64,000 nt of DNA from Paragordius varius. Its lineage: Eukaryota > Nematomorpha. The notes below the pieces were generated by a model. The model saw only the letters and a program-made list of their open reading frames with translations. It made no database searches and had not been told where the DNA came from. The DNA lies in assembly GCA_964247055.1 (NCBI GenBank), contig OZ176056.1, forward strand, positions 1,116,001-1,180,000. Reading direction: 5' to 3'. The stretch's first letter is position 1; each line of letters opens with the position of its first letter. This document shows positions 36,660-50,200 of the stretch, in pieces. The translations under genes were made by a program, and so were the position numbers.

Positions 36660-39045
36660 AATAGTTTAAAGCCACTTTATTTTTACATTTTAACGTAATA
36701 TGGACTGAACCCTACCCGGGAGTTAATTGTAAAAGGTGGGTAGTGGCAGTTACAAATGATTGAGCCTATCCAGGGGTTGGAAAAACGAGCTAAAATTGTT
36801 TTTATACGGGAAACACTATAAACACAGTTGAATCCATATGCTATATTTTTTTAAAATTAGACCCAAAGCCACTTTAGGTTGAGACACCCAGCGATAAAAA
36901 AGCGTTAAATTATAATTAAACTACAAAAAATTCCAAAATCTTAAAAATTTTCAAACAAATAAGGCCATGGTATTTTTCTGGCATTTTTAACAAGTGTAGG
37001 GCTACACTAATGTGACCAGATATTTTAAACTTTGAGGCAGCACAAAATCAAAACATACTTTGTCTGTTTTTACACCATCGGTGTGGTATATGAAACAAAT
37101 AAAATATCCTGATGAAATATATATGTTCTGAAGGAAAATATCAGGATTATCATAGTGCTTTTGGTTTTAACCTTTACGAGTTATTAAAGAAAGTTATTTA
37201 CATTTTTGTGGAGTTCTTCGAATAGAATTGCAAGAGATGCGCAATTATTAAAAATTTTTGATGAAAGCTCAATGCTTTGTTTTAAAAAATATCACTTAAA
37301 TATAACATAAACTGAATATAAAAAGCAAAACAATATTTTAAAAAATTTAAATTTTAATAGATGTGGTCTGAAAGTCCCAAATTTTTTGGCTCTTATGCAC
37401 TGTTCTCTTAAAATAACGCAAAAAATTCGACATTGTGCAATAATTTTAAATATATCTAAATTTTGATATCGACTAAATATATTTTAAAAAATGCATACTT
37501 TCAAAATTTAATTTTTAGCAAAATTTTGTTGATGGGTACTTGATACTATTTTGAGCATGATGGAAAAGATATAAACGGTTGAGATGTTATACCATTTATA
37601 TATATAACTCCATAATGCTAAACATTTTTTTGACTCAGAATATATTTAAATATTCGTTCGTTTTCAAATTTATGTTATAAAAAAATTTTGTTTTTTTTAC
37701 AAAAACTCACCAAAGTTTGCAAGCAAACAAACCTTTAAATTAAAATTCTCAACGCATAGTAATGTTCAACATCTAATTATTTAGAAAAGGGGTTTTATTA
37801 TATAAAGCGTTATACCGCCTCCATCATGCTTCAAAATAGGTTGAAGTACGCTTAAACAAAATATCTCAAATTTGGTTATGCAAAAAATAAGAAAACTGAT
37901 AAAAATTAAAGTTTATGAAAAAATTAAAAAATATCATACTTCCCACCTAATGAGTATATAAAAAGTCTTAATTTTTGAATACGAAAAAAAGGTTATTTCG
38001 AAATCATATGCCATAAATAATAAATTTTATATAATATGTTACGGGAATAACAATTTTCTATATAATTTTCCGTTTGATGATTATAACAAAATATGAACTT
38101 TTTAAACCTGATCAAACATTTATTAAAATATCATAATCAATTTTGTTAATTTTTCTTACGGTGTGGAGTCCAAGTTGCCACTGCGCGAAAGGCTACACTG
38201 TATATAATTCGAGCAGAAAATAAAAATCACCAATTAAAAATAGGCCAATCTTAGTATTTTACCGCAAAATGAACCATTTCTTTATAAATAAGGGACTTAT
38301 TTTTTACAGAGGGGATTATATCGAATGCTAAAATAGTTTTTAAATAAAAGGTAATTAATATATATTCATAAATTATTATTTTTTTTTAATTTCAAAAAGC
38401 AGTACAAAAGTGGGCGCAGTACAGGCGCAGTTGTTTTCTGAAAATCCGGTACTGTACTGCGAAAAACAGCCTATCTGCTCACATTAGGCTACACCCAGTG
38501 GCTAATTTTAAAACTGCACTATTGTCTTTATGCGAGAAATTCGTAAAACCATCATTAATTTTATATAGTTTTATAACTTAAACAAAATATTCCTTCAAAG
38601 CCAAGTTACTATTACATGCTGGCGTATTGTAACAGAGGGTACATCCCTATCAGCGGCTTTTTAAAAGGCGCTTTAGTTTTGCTTCACTTAGCTAAAACCT
38701 TTTATCGTGGTTTAATGGGTATGCCAAAAATTTGTTTCAAAGCCACATTATTTTTATGGAGGCGCACTTTACAGGGGGTGGATAACCAGAGACTCTCAAG
38801 ACGCGTTAACTAAAATTTTAGCACTATATTGAAAAAAGTTACATCATGATTGATATTATAATATCTCATAACTTGAAAAAAATTTTATGGTGAACATTTC
38901 TTACTTAAATACGAAGAATACCTATAGCCGCGTTGTCACATGGGGCCAATTTTGCCCTAGAGCCACGTTATTTTTATATGACGGAGCAAAAGGTGGGACC
39001 CTACCTAACGGCTATTTTAAAAAGCGCAGGTCTGATTTTACCTTC
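36660..39045. repeat. Degenerate dispersed repeat units
   Basis: Units around AAAGCCACWTTATTTTTA followed by GGAGGCGCA or GACGGAGCA, ACAGGGGGTGG or AAAGGTGGG, and GGCTTTTTAAAAGGCGC recur near 36665, 36866, 38640-38780 and 38965-39040. They look like pieces of one old repeat in both complete and partial form. The open frame at 38616-38813 lies inside and is not a gene. Confidence 0.45.
37107..37205. repeat. Family C end
   Basis: AATATCCTGATGAAATATAT, then AATATCAGGATTATCATAGT and GCTTTTGG form the same terminal hairpin as other C copies. The rest of this copy probably extends into the flanking repeats. Confidence 0.45.
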
Positions 39046-39829
39046 TAAGAAAAACCTCAAATCATAATACATCTGATCTTCCAGGCTTTTCGGATATTTT
39101 TTGACTGTTAGATTGGATAAGAGATAGTGTATGAAAACGATAATGCATTAATTAGAAAAATAGAGCTATATATATTTACTTTGCTATGAAAGTAATTCAC
39201 ATGATATCAACCAACACAAATATAAATTAGAGATAATCCTATATGCATTATACTTACAAAAATATACGTATAAACGATTAGATTAAGTATATAGACTATT
39301 ATCATCATTACAATTTGTCACATACATACAAAATTATAAATATAACTAATTTGAAAAGGTATCACTACACCCTTAGGAGAACCGCACCGGCGAATTTTTT
39401 TGAGGTAACGACGCTTCATAGGACTAATATTTCTCATTATTAATCTCATTTTTATTACCATTTATTTTATCATTCTCATTTCATTATATTGTTATCATTA
39501 CTATGAACCATTATTACTACTATTAATATAATCTCATTATTATTAATATTCTTATCGTTATTACTATCATTAGCTGTAGAATAGGTGTAGTTGAGTTGTT
39601 GGCCCATAGAATTGCTTGTTTACTTGACACGACCTAGATTAACTATATTTTTTATCAAGTCAGTTTCTAACTTTGGTCAAAAACATGTAAACCTTTCCCT
39701 CACTTTCATCGTTTCCACATTTTTATGCAAATAATTAATCACATTCGTCTAAAACCTTTCCGGAAATAATTCGATCGTTTAATCTAATGATTATTCATAC
39801 GCAATTTCCCCTTTCGTTCGTAAACAGCC

Positions 39830-42350
39830 AACTCAACATCACTCCAATCTTGTTCAAGAATCGCCTTGATTACCTTTTGCTAAATCTATCCTTAACTCTC
39901 TCTCCAGATCTCATCTCAATTTAAAAGAACGTTATGACAATTAAGAAATATTAAATGTTCGTTATCACGTAATCCATATCAATTGTGTCAACATTATCAT
40001 CATCGGGGCATCTTGACAAGTAAACGGCTCAATTCTTGGGACCTGTCTGCTAACTTAAACCGAAATCATAATTATTCAGTCGGTTACATCTTAAAACTTC
40101 CTCATTCTGAATTTTCAAATTTCTATCCCTAATGATCAACCTAACAGTGTAAATGGTCTGTTAAAATACTTTCCCAATGCAAAAATAATAGCTTTTAATT
40201 CCCTTTCTATCATTGAGTAATTCAGTTTTGCGCTATAATTTCTGGAACCATCGGCAAGTTTCCTTTCACCATTTACCACATGACTTAAAATACGTTACAC
40301 CCCTATATCTGCTGCATCGGTTTCAATAACTAACCTTCTATCCCGATTGTATAAACACACTTTTCTCTTGCTGCTTTCCAACTTTTCTCGTGTTTTTCTA
40401 CTAGTTTAATCTGATCTTACTTATTAAACTATGTATATCTCTTATTAATTGAAACTTGGGTGTATATCTATGAATATTAACCTAAACTTCTTTAACATTT
40501 TTTTGACCGGTTTTTAAAATCATTGATTGCTTTTACTATAATCTTACATAGACTTGTACCTTTATTACTAATTTCAAATCCCAGATAAATTACTAAAGGT
40601 TCAACTTTTTTATTTTATCTATCTTTTATTTAAGATTTGCCAATTCAACAGATTTAAAACATTATTAAAATCTATTAAATGTTCCTGTTCAGATTTTCCA
40701 GTTACTAAAACATCATCTAAATATACACTGGTGTCGGGACAGTCTTTTAAAACCTGGTCCATGACTCGGTGAAAATTTATCGGTGCTGTTGACAATCCGA
40801 GCATTTTTTTGTAGCGGAAAAATCCCTTGTGCGTTGCAATTGTTAGGAGGTGTTATGATTCTTTAGTCATGGGGATTTGTAGATAGGCATCTTTCAGATC
40901 AATCTTAGTGAAAACTTGGCCTTCGCCAATCTTACTTACTAAATCATCAATCGTTAGAATGATATGAGAGTCCTCAGTCAGCTACTTGTTTATCGTAACT
41001 CTAAAATCGCTACAAATTCTTACCTCTCCATTCGCTTTGAGCACATTAACGGTGGGCATGGCCCATGTCAGAGGTGTAAGGTTGGGATCTATTGGCTCCA
41101 AAATATCTAACTTCTGTAATCATAGCAATTCCTTAACTTTTGCTTTTAAGGGATAAGCTCGATGACAAGGCCAAACCTTGTGGGAGGCGTTGGATACTAT
41201 ATGAATTGTTACCGGCTCACTGTAACAGCCTAATCTTTCATTAAATTTAGAAAATTTACAATAATTTTATTAAGTTTAAGAAAGTTAATTCGCATTTTCG
41301 GAATGTCATGTTATATCTCGTGATCCAATACAAGCCACAAGAGAAGTGCCTTTGACATTCTTCACAATATTCTGCGTCCCCCAAGTTTTGCCCATTCATT
41401 TGCACTGTAACTGTTGTTACGCCCAGTAGGGGCACTATACTATTATTGTAGGCTTTTACTGGCATGAGTCTAATATTTGGTTATCAACTTGCTACTATGT
41501 CACAAAGTAGATTACACTGATAGCGGCTCCTGTGTCGTGAATAAATTCTTGTTCTGATATTGTTTATAATTTTACTGTCCATGATGACACCGGCATTACT
41601 ATTCTCTGGATCTTGCTGTTGAACATACACTTAGCAAGCGTTTTTCGCTCTACACATTTTAGCGAAGTGGTTGAGCTTTGGGGATTTGTTGTATTTGTGG
41701 TTCCAGGCAGGACATGTTTGGTCCATGGATACTCCCACAAAGGGTTTTGTCACTGACTGTCGTAAACGCACGTGGCCTTATTATTAAATTATTACCAATA
41801 GGTATTATTGTTATTGGTTTTAAGATCGGCTCTAGCAGCCTCGTGTGCTAGTGCAAGATTCACTATTGTTTCAAGTGGAACAAGTTGTCCGTTGATCTCG
41901 GAATCAGGGTGCCTCCGATTTCCAGTTGAGGCTGCCTTAAACCAATAACGAAAGCCCCTCGGCGTTCCTCAGTCGAATCATTAAACTTGGCCTTCTCTCG
42001 GGTGCCATCTTAATAAGATCAAAAATAGGGTAAAGGATTCAGCATTGATTTGCACAAGTCAAAAAATTTGAACCGACTTTGGAATTTCGATTTTATGGGA
42101 TTAAAATTTTTTTAGGCCCGTTGCCTTAATCTCACTCCGCGTTGATTCCTTAATTTATTTCGGACACAATAGTTGATTAATTTTGCGAGCAGCCAGCAGT
42201 TCACCATAAGCCAGCAAAGTTGTTTTTAGGGCATTCTAGATTGCTAGAATATATTTAGCTTCCATAAAAATTGTCACATAATCAGCGTATTCCTCAAATT
42301 TAATATTAACATTATATTTTCCAAAGCACAGGTTAGCGATTGGCGATTCG
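39830..42350 (-). mobile_element. Ty3/gypsy LTR-retrotransposon fossil, broken
   Basis: In minus-strand order I see a gag zinc-knuckle-like region near 41640-41720, a protease-region remnant near 41260-41470, and a reverse-transcriptase core at about 40640-41060 with LGLSTAPINFHRVMDQVL and the YLDD catalytic box. RNase H follows at about 40130-40360 (NYSAKLNYSMIERELKAI). No integrase and no LTRs were recognised, so the limits are approximate. The element is heavily broken, with more than ten interruptions, and looks old. Confidence 0.8.
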
Positions 42351-43924
42351 CGTTGTCATGTTTCGGAAATCTTAGAAACCTAATTTAGAAAATTTCGGAA
42401 AAGTGTAAGCCCATTTAAATCTAATTCGTTTCTTATATAACACCTTGGTTAAGCCCATCTCTTCCGAAAATAGGGGTGTCAAAAAATGTCTTTAGTTCCA
42501 AAAAACGTTTTAATATTTAAATTAAAAATATTTCCACTTTTTAAATTGGCCACTGTAGTAGACTGCACCCTTTAAATACAAAAAGTCTATTTTTATAACA
42601 AGTCGTCGAGGTTATGAGACTGACTAAACACCTATAAACAAAGATATTCCCACTAAAGACAAAAATCTAATAGGGATCTACCTTCTATATAATTCGCCGC
42701 CATATAAGAATGAATCGGTGTTACCTATTCAAATTGGTTATTTTGAATGTATGATACAAATTGTAGTGATGAGAATATATTCATAGTCTTTACTTATATT
42801 TTTGTATTATGGTGCAAATGACGTTTCTATTAATTTATCCGTATAATTTTGCATATGTGCAAATTTGTTTTGTTTGATAATATGTAAATTAACTTCATAA
42901 TATTATCTCTATTTCTAAAAAAGGCATTTTCATTTACATACTCAATATCTATGATTCAACCTAACAATTAATATTATACAATATTATAACATTTTATCTA
43001 TCTGATTGAATATAATGTTTGTATAAATTTTAGAGCACATAAAACTTTTTATATTATAATAATTTCGATTTTGTTTTCAATTTTGAATATTAAGATATAT
43101 CATACAATATGTGAATGTTATAATTAACATATTTTATAAATTATTACCATATCTGATATTTATATTTAGCCATATCATATTAATTGCTATTCTCCCAAGG
43201 TTTCCCAATCTTATAAATGATAAGTATAATGTGAAAAAATATGACATGAAATTTGCACGTTAATCAAAACAAACCATTTGTCTTTAATCCTAACAATTGA
43301 TATGCTTTTGAAACAACTTGTATTACCTAATGTTTAGAGTATCTTATTTATTTAAACTCCGCTTTGCAAAATATGCATTTTTTCATCTCCTTATTCTGAA
43401 AAGGGTACAGTGGTAAAATATTTAAGACAAAAACTGCTTCAATTAAATTTTATAGCCCACCCAACCTATCAACAATTTGGAAAATGTATTTTTCGAAAAA
43501 GCATTGTTTTTAATATAAAATATAATGATCTTCAAATGTGATCTTTACTGGATCAATAAATCTCGCCCATTTAGTCTACAGTTGCGAATTTATGCCACGC
43601 ATAATTCTACTATAATCGATATACTGCAAAGAGGTAAGTATCGGAAAAATAAAGATTAATATATATAAAAAATAATACGTTAACGACTCCTATAACAATT
43701 TTTTTACAGAAAATTTGAATTAGGAGTTTGGGTATATTTATAAAAATATTATTAATTATATTCTATGCAAAAAACTATTTATTTAATAATATACACGATC
43801 ATTGTGTGAAGTATTATTTAATGGAAATTAAGTATCTAAGCAAAAAAATGCATATTTGGTATCCTTGAGATCAGCTTCATACCTAATACTAAGGTATGGA
43901 AGATGGTGCACAATTAATAAAAAT
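42351..43924. other. Intergenic DNA, nothing recognised
   Basis: No coding frame or repeat family recognised between the Ty3 fossil and the family A copy. Confidence 0.55.
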
Positions 43925-44185
43925 GTACGGTAAAAATTTAAATTATACAGACAAAATATTAAAACATAAAGACAAATTTTTTTTACAAGACAACCAACCA
44001 TACATTTTAATTTTAATTAAACTCATTGTTTTAAATTGCAAAGTATGAACTGGTACATATGTCGACTGTAATTTAAATAATTTATAGGAAAAATTTAGGT
44101 TTAAAAAGTAGTACGCCGACTTTTAAAAAAAATATATTTGTTTTTATATCTTTACGTTTTGTCCGTATAATTTCAAATTTACTAT
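43925..44185. mobile_element. Family A MITE just past the stop of the secreted-protein gene
   Basis: Both inverted ends are readable: TACGGTAAAAATTTAAATTA at the left and ATTTCAAATTTACTA at the right, with TA at each edge. It begins 34 bp beyond the stop codon at 44220, so the transcript's 3' UTR probably runs into it. Confidence 0.8.
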
Positions 44186-44219
44186 ATAATAATCAAAAGA
44201 TGCTTATTTTTTAGGAAAT

Positions 44220-47200
44220 TCATGAACCGAACGTTCCAACTCTATGTGCCATATATCCTTCCAATTCAGTTTTGTTATGAATAATTATCTTATTAGCAAA
44301 TTCCCTCATGTAAAAGTTTGGGGTTGCTGGATTTAATACGGTGATATTGTAAACTTTTTTTGCATCCTTGTATAGAGCATACACTACTGGATGAAAGAGT
44401 TGAAAACAGCTACGATTATATGGCCATAAATCTACCCCAGATATGCTTGAAATATCTATGACATTATTGTTTTCAGTAGAGGATACATTGAATTCCTTGT
44501 ACCAATGTAATTTATCTTGTTGATAAACTATAAGCGTGTAAAACCCTGAGGTTAACTTAGCACTAATATTGGGCATTTGTGGCATATACTCGGTATTAAC
44601 GAATTGACCTTCTGTCTTTACATCAAGTTCTTGACTTGTTTTATTAGAAACAAGGCTTATCTTCAGGTGAGTTCTTGGGTAAATTATGAGATCGTTGCAC
44701 AACTCTCTTTTGTAGAAGGAAGACGCGAAACCACTAAAATATTATATTATAATTATTTTGTAAGGCAAATGATGATATTGACTTGTTAAAGTTTTTGGAT
44801 TAAAATATTTTTTAAAAAGAACAAATATATTAGCCATAATAATAATTTACTAATATTCGAAATCTCTAATTATTTCATCTTCTGTTTCCATACACACTAT
44901 TCGGTTTACAATGTAGCCTATGGAGCAGCCTTGTTCATGGTGAATTACAGTTTTCGGTACCATCTATTGTTTAACAATTATTTAGGGCCTTAATGTCAAG
45001 ATTTATTATTAATATTTTAAAAAAGCCTTTCCTTTAAAAACTGATGGGTAGAAACTTAAGGTGTTAAATGGGATGGTTTTTCATTTTTATATTTTTAGAA
45101 ATTTAAAATAATAGATTAGGCTATGCTTTTAACTTTTCATGCCTTCTTTTTTTACAATTTAACTTACATAGTCCTAGTAAAGTGTTGAATATGAATAACT
45201 TAAAATATGTGAGGTTTTAGATATTGAGCTGAATTAATAATTTTATATAATTTTCTACGTACTTACTTAAGCACAATTGAATGATTAGAAATTGTTTAAT
45301 ATTTAATGATTTGCACAATAGAAAATGTATAATTACCCGACTTTTAAAGTCATTTCTACCTTATATTTACATGGCCCAAGAGTTTTGTTTTAGTTCACTA
45401 TTGAAAATAAGTTAAGTTCTTTATCGCCTAATCTAAATTTTTCATATGTTACTCATATTTAATATTTTAAGCCATTTAAAGAAAAATGGTATTTTTTTAA
45501 CAAAGATATTATTTTTAATTTCAATATTAATTAAAACTTTTTCTATTCACTAACTGAAATATTATATTTGGATGATTTTATTAAGATTTTTTGGGCAAAT
45601 GCCAAAAAAAATCGTTTGTGAGGCGAAAAAATGATAAAAACGAATATTACTTGCTCACGCTGGTGTTTTTGACACTTGTATTTGTATTGAGCGTCATGGC
45701 CAGTCCAGGTTAGAGTTCGATAAACTATTGGATTTCCATCATGGAAATTTACGAATGGTACATGAATTTTCGGGGGAATTTTCATGCTGGAAACAAAAAT
45801 TATTTATCTTATTACTGAAATAATTGGGCAATTTTCAGAAAAAAAATATATTTGCAATTATATTAATGGTATATGATTTTAAATTTTAAAAATTTTAAAC
45901 CGTAAAATTTGATATTAAAACTTGGAATGACAGATCTTACAAATTTTAAATACAAGGACTATTTTTAACTTATTCTGATGCCATAAATAGGATATTCAGA
46001 GATAATTTTATATTATCTTCTTTAGATCAAATCTATATTTTTGCAAAAATTTGTAATTTTGCAATTTAAACTTGTTTACTGGCTTAATAATTCGTTTAAT
46101 TTTAAAGATAAAACATATATACCTCCAAATGCTGAATCTATATTATAAAATGGGTTTTACAAAAATAATTTTATCAGAAATATATTATGTAAAAAGTAAT
46201 AAATATTACGGGCACATATATCCCATCTTAAATTGATTTCCTTGTTTCTAAATTTTTCAACATATATATAACATGAATTTAACGCATACAAATTTAAGAT
46301 AAAAATATCCTTACCAACCACCAAGTTTCATTGTAAACTGATTACAAAATATATTTGTAATACATGGCTAATTAAATTTTAAAACATAATTAAAAGACAT
46401 CCTTTTTACCCAGATATTCAATGGTTCCGATATCAAGTTGTCCTATTTGAACGTTATATAAACCATTAAAGAGAGAGGAATCTTGATATATTGAGGAGCT
46501 CTGTTAAACAAATACATATAATCAATAAATATCATAAGAATTGAACAAAAGTTGCATTATTATTATTAATTTACATCAGCTTTCCACCAAGTAGTCACGA
46601 CTGAACGGGTTTGGTTTAGATATGATGGTCCAATAGGTCTTAAAACAAGGTTTGATATTTCTGTGTGACCAGGTATCAAGAAATCATGAAAATGGGCCAA
46701 GCTTGCTCTGTACGTAAATTTCCACACCAGTGAATTGTCTTTAAATATATGGATGATACAATCATAATTTATATTAAATGGGTGCAGTTTTTATCTATTA
46801 CGAAACTAGGGAAAGAAACCTATAACGGTCTAACAGAATTAAAATGGATGCATGAAACCAAAACGCGCCAAACAGCAATTAATTTTTGGTTGCAAAGTAA
46901 TTAATATCATATAAAGGTTAAATTTTAAGTTATTAAATTTAGATTGTTTAATTGATTTTCATATCAGAAATCAGATGTTAAAGGTCATCATATGTTTATT
47001 ATAAGTTAATATTTTTTATGTGTATAAATGGACAATAATAATATGTTAAACAATTTTACAATGATATTTAAAAGCAACACCATATTATGGTTAATCTTGT
47101 GAACAACTTGTTATATACCGTCTTAAGTAACGAAACTTAGAGAAGGGTAAAACACAAATTCTTTAAAATCCATTGTTAATAAATCATAATTCATTTTAAG

Positions 47201-50200
47201 TCCTCAAACTTTCCAAACAATTACGTTTTTTATAATCGTTATTTTATTCTCATTTTTTCATTTTAAAATTGCCATCGTTTTTTCGGAGTCGGAAAAAAAC
47301 ATTTGGGGACAAGTGCCATATAAAATATATAAATTCCAATAAAAAAATAATGAAAGGCAGCTATTGTTAGGTAAAACGATCCTAAAAAATCGAGTCTCCC
47401 AAAAAGTCGAAGAAATTTGACACCCTAGCATATATATATATAATTACTTAGTTTGGTTGTAGCTGATATGATGTATAGTATGTTTTCATTGCCATCCATG
47501 TCAAAAGATTTACGAGTGTACACACCTTTTTGAGATATTTGTTCGACTGAATTATCGTTAAAGAACCATTCCCCACCAAAAGGAAAGGACTGCGGAGCGT
47601 TTTCCAATATAATTATTTCTATAGATATTTTATAAATAATTGCACAAGTAAAAAGTAAATTAATAGTAAAATATTTGATGACACTCTTAGAATGATATTT
47701 TATCGTATTTCACACATCTTTATATTTATTTATGCCACTCAATGGTTCTTAATATGGCTTTACGGTTTTGAAAAGATTGTTGTAAATCAAATTTTGATAT
47801 AGTTAAATCAAAGTTGCTATGAAAACGGTCATATTAAAAAAACTTAAAAAATTAAATAGTTTTCAGTCCATTATCTTTGTTAATATAAATGGATTATAAG
47901 AATAAAAAGCAAGATAAATGAAATAGGACAAAAGAAATAATCTTCATAACTTTTACGAAAAAACATATGTTAAAAATCATATTAAATATTAATTTAACAA
48001 AAAATATTTTATATTACTCTTAAAGGTTGTTTAAGAAACATCGAAAATTTATTGAGAGAACAGTTAAATGGTGGTCTGAAACGAACCGCGAGCGATATCA
48101 ACGACAATAGAATCAATAACGCTTTTCTAATATAGTAATTGGATACCACTAAAAGAGATTAACTGGCCTTAAAAACTTTTTCAATGAATATGTTAGATAT
48201 TAAATTAGCAAATTACGATTTCTATCACTGATTTTATACGGGTATCATAAATTGGTAAGAAATAAAGTTGTTTTATTTGGTAATATTAATTAAATATATT
48301 ATAAAACTTAAATTATACGGATACGTAAAAACGTGAAAACAAATATTTTAAAAGACAACCATACTTTTTTATTCTTGAAGTGTGAATTAGTATATATTAC
48401 TAAGACAAAAAAATTTATATTTTACAATTGTATCTAAATAGCTTCTATAGGAATAAATAAGGTTCAAAAAAGTATGTTGGTCCTAGAGATAAAAATATTT
48501 GTCTTTTAATTTTAACTATTGTCCGTATAATTTGAATTTTTACTATATTTAATCCAAAAACTCCAAAAATAGAAGAGGATATATTTTAGCTTTTCAAATG
48601 AAAAATAATTTATAACATAGCTAAAACGCTTTTACAGCCAACTCTTTATAATTATACACGAGTGATGAAACCTATTTAAAACCACCTTTTAACATTATTT
48701 TTCTATTAAAATAACTATATAGCCATAGTTACCCAAAAGTTTCTGTATTGATATATATATAAAGGTATCAGGATTTTATGCAAGGATTCGAAGATAAATA
48801 TTTAAACTTTTTTAATTTTTTCCTATCCAAATCTCGCAAAATTAGCGAACATATGCTAAATCAAAATTTTTGTAAGCCAGGCGTTTCCTTAATAAAAATT
48901 CTAAAAATAATTAAAATTAGATTTAAAAGCAAAATATAATTTGCATTAGATATGGGCTCTTTAAAATTACCATCTAAAATGGGCTAATCTATTATAATAA
49001 ATTAAAAAGCCGAAATTGCGCGAATTTTATTAACATTTAAGAAAATTTTGATAAAACGTGTTGCATAGTAATTTAAAATAGTTGAAAATGGTTAAAATTA
49101 GAGTTTATTAAAATAGTGCCGCATTTCTATCACCTTTTGAATATAAGAGATTCGTCTGTCCGTTTTTATTTAAGTTATCTATAAATAGTGTATGTAGCAA
49201 TGATCAATAGTCGTGCATCCTTAATCAAAAATACAAGTTATAAAAATATTCAATATCAACGGAATAAATATATTTCTATAATATCTTATGCGTTTTTTCA
49301 TTACCATCAAATATGCTTCTACAAAATTGTGCCAATAATTCCATTTTAAAACAAAGATTTTAAAATTTATTTCATAAAATCGCTTATTACTTTTATCACG
49401 CGTTCCCCATTTATCCGTTTAATTTTTTAAAAAACGGATTTAAGAGGGGTTGAAAAATTATGGAGCCAACATCTAAAATTTATTATAGTTTTAGATTTGC
49501 TCTTTTGTTTTTTTGATATTTTTAATATAATTATGCGCTAATTTTGCGATTTTTATGATAGGGCAATTATAAAAAATGTAAATATTTTTTTCTTTAATTG
49601 CTCCGCAAATCCGAAAGCCAAAACCACCATTAGAATCCTGAATTTATAGATATTTTTTAAAAATAGCCCCCTTTCCGATTTTCACTGTGCATATTTAATG
49701 TAACATTATTATATGTGAATTTTAAAATTTAAATTTTAGAAAAGCTAATAGTATATGTAACATTTATTAACGATAAAATAATTTTGCTATTGACTGTCTA
49801 AATAATAAGGTCTTTTGATCATAATTTTTAATGTAATTTTAAATTAAAAACGATCCAAAAACAATCTATTTTATGCCCCAATTTAATTTGACTCGCTTGT
49901 CACACTATTAGTCACTAATAATAATTTATTATATTGTATCAAAATTTTACCATATGGAATTATCTCTATGGTAAAGAGAATATTATTTGAACAATGTATC
50001 GTGGATTGAATAACTTCGTTGCCCATATCGACAGTAATGTATATTCTTGATGATTTGTGTGGAGGTTCAAAATACACTGCTGGAGAGCCCACATAACTGA
50101 GATTTGCGCAATATGCTGGTAGGTAATACTCAAAGCTCCACTTCTCATTGGGCGCAGCATAAAATACCAAATGTTCTACGAGAAAATGAATTTGGTTTAC

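Noticed and set aside
38616-38813. 65-codon plus-strand frame
   Set aside because: It lies inside a degenerate repeat whose units recur nearby without an open frame.
39380-39560. ATT/CAT-rich tract that might be an origin or satellite
   Set aside because: It is simple-sequence drift without regular period or supporting context.
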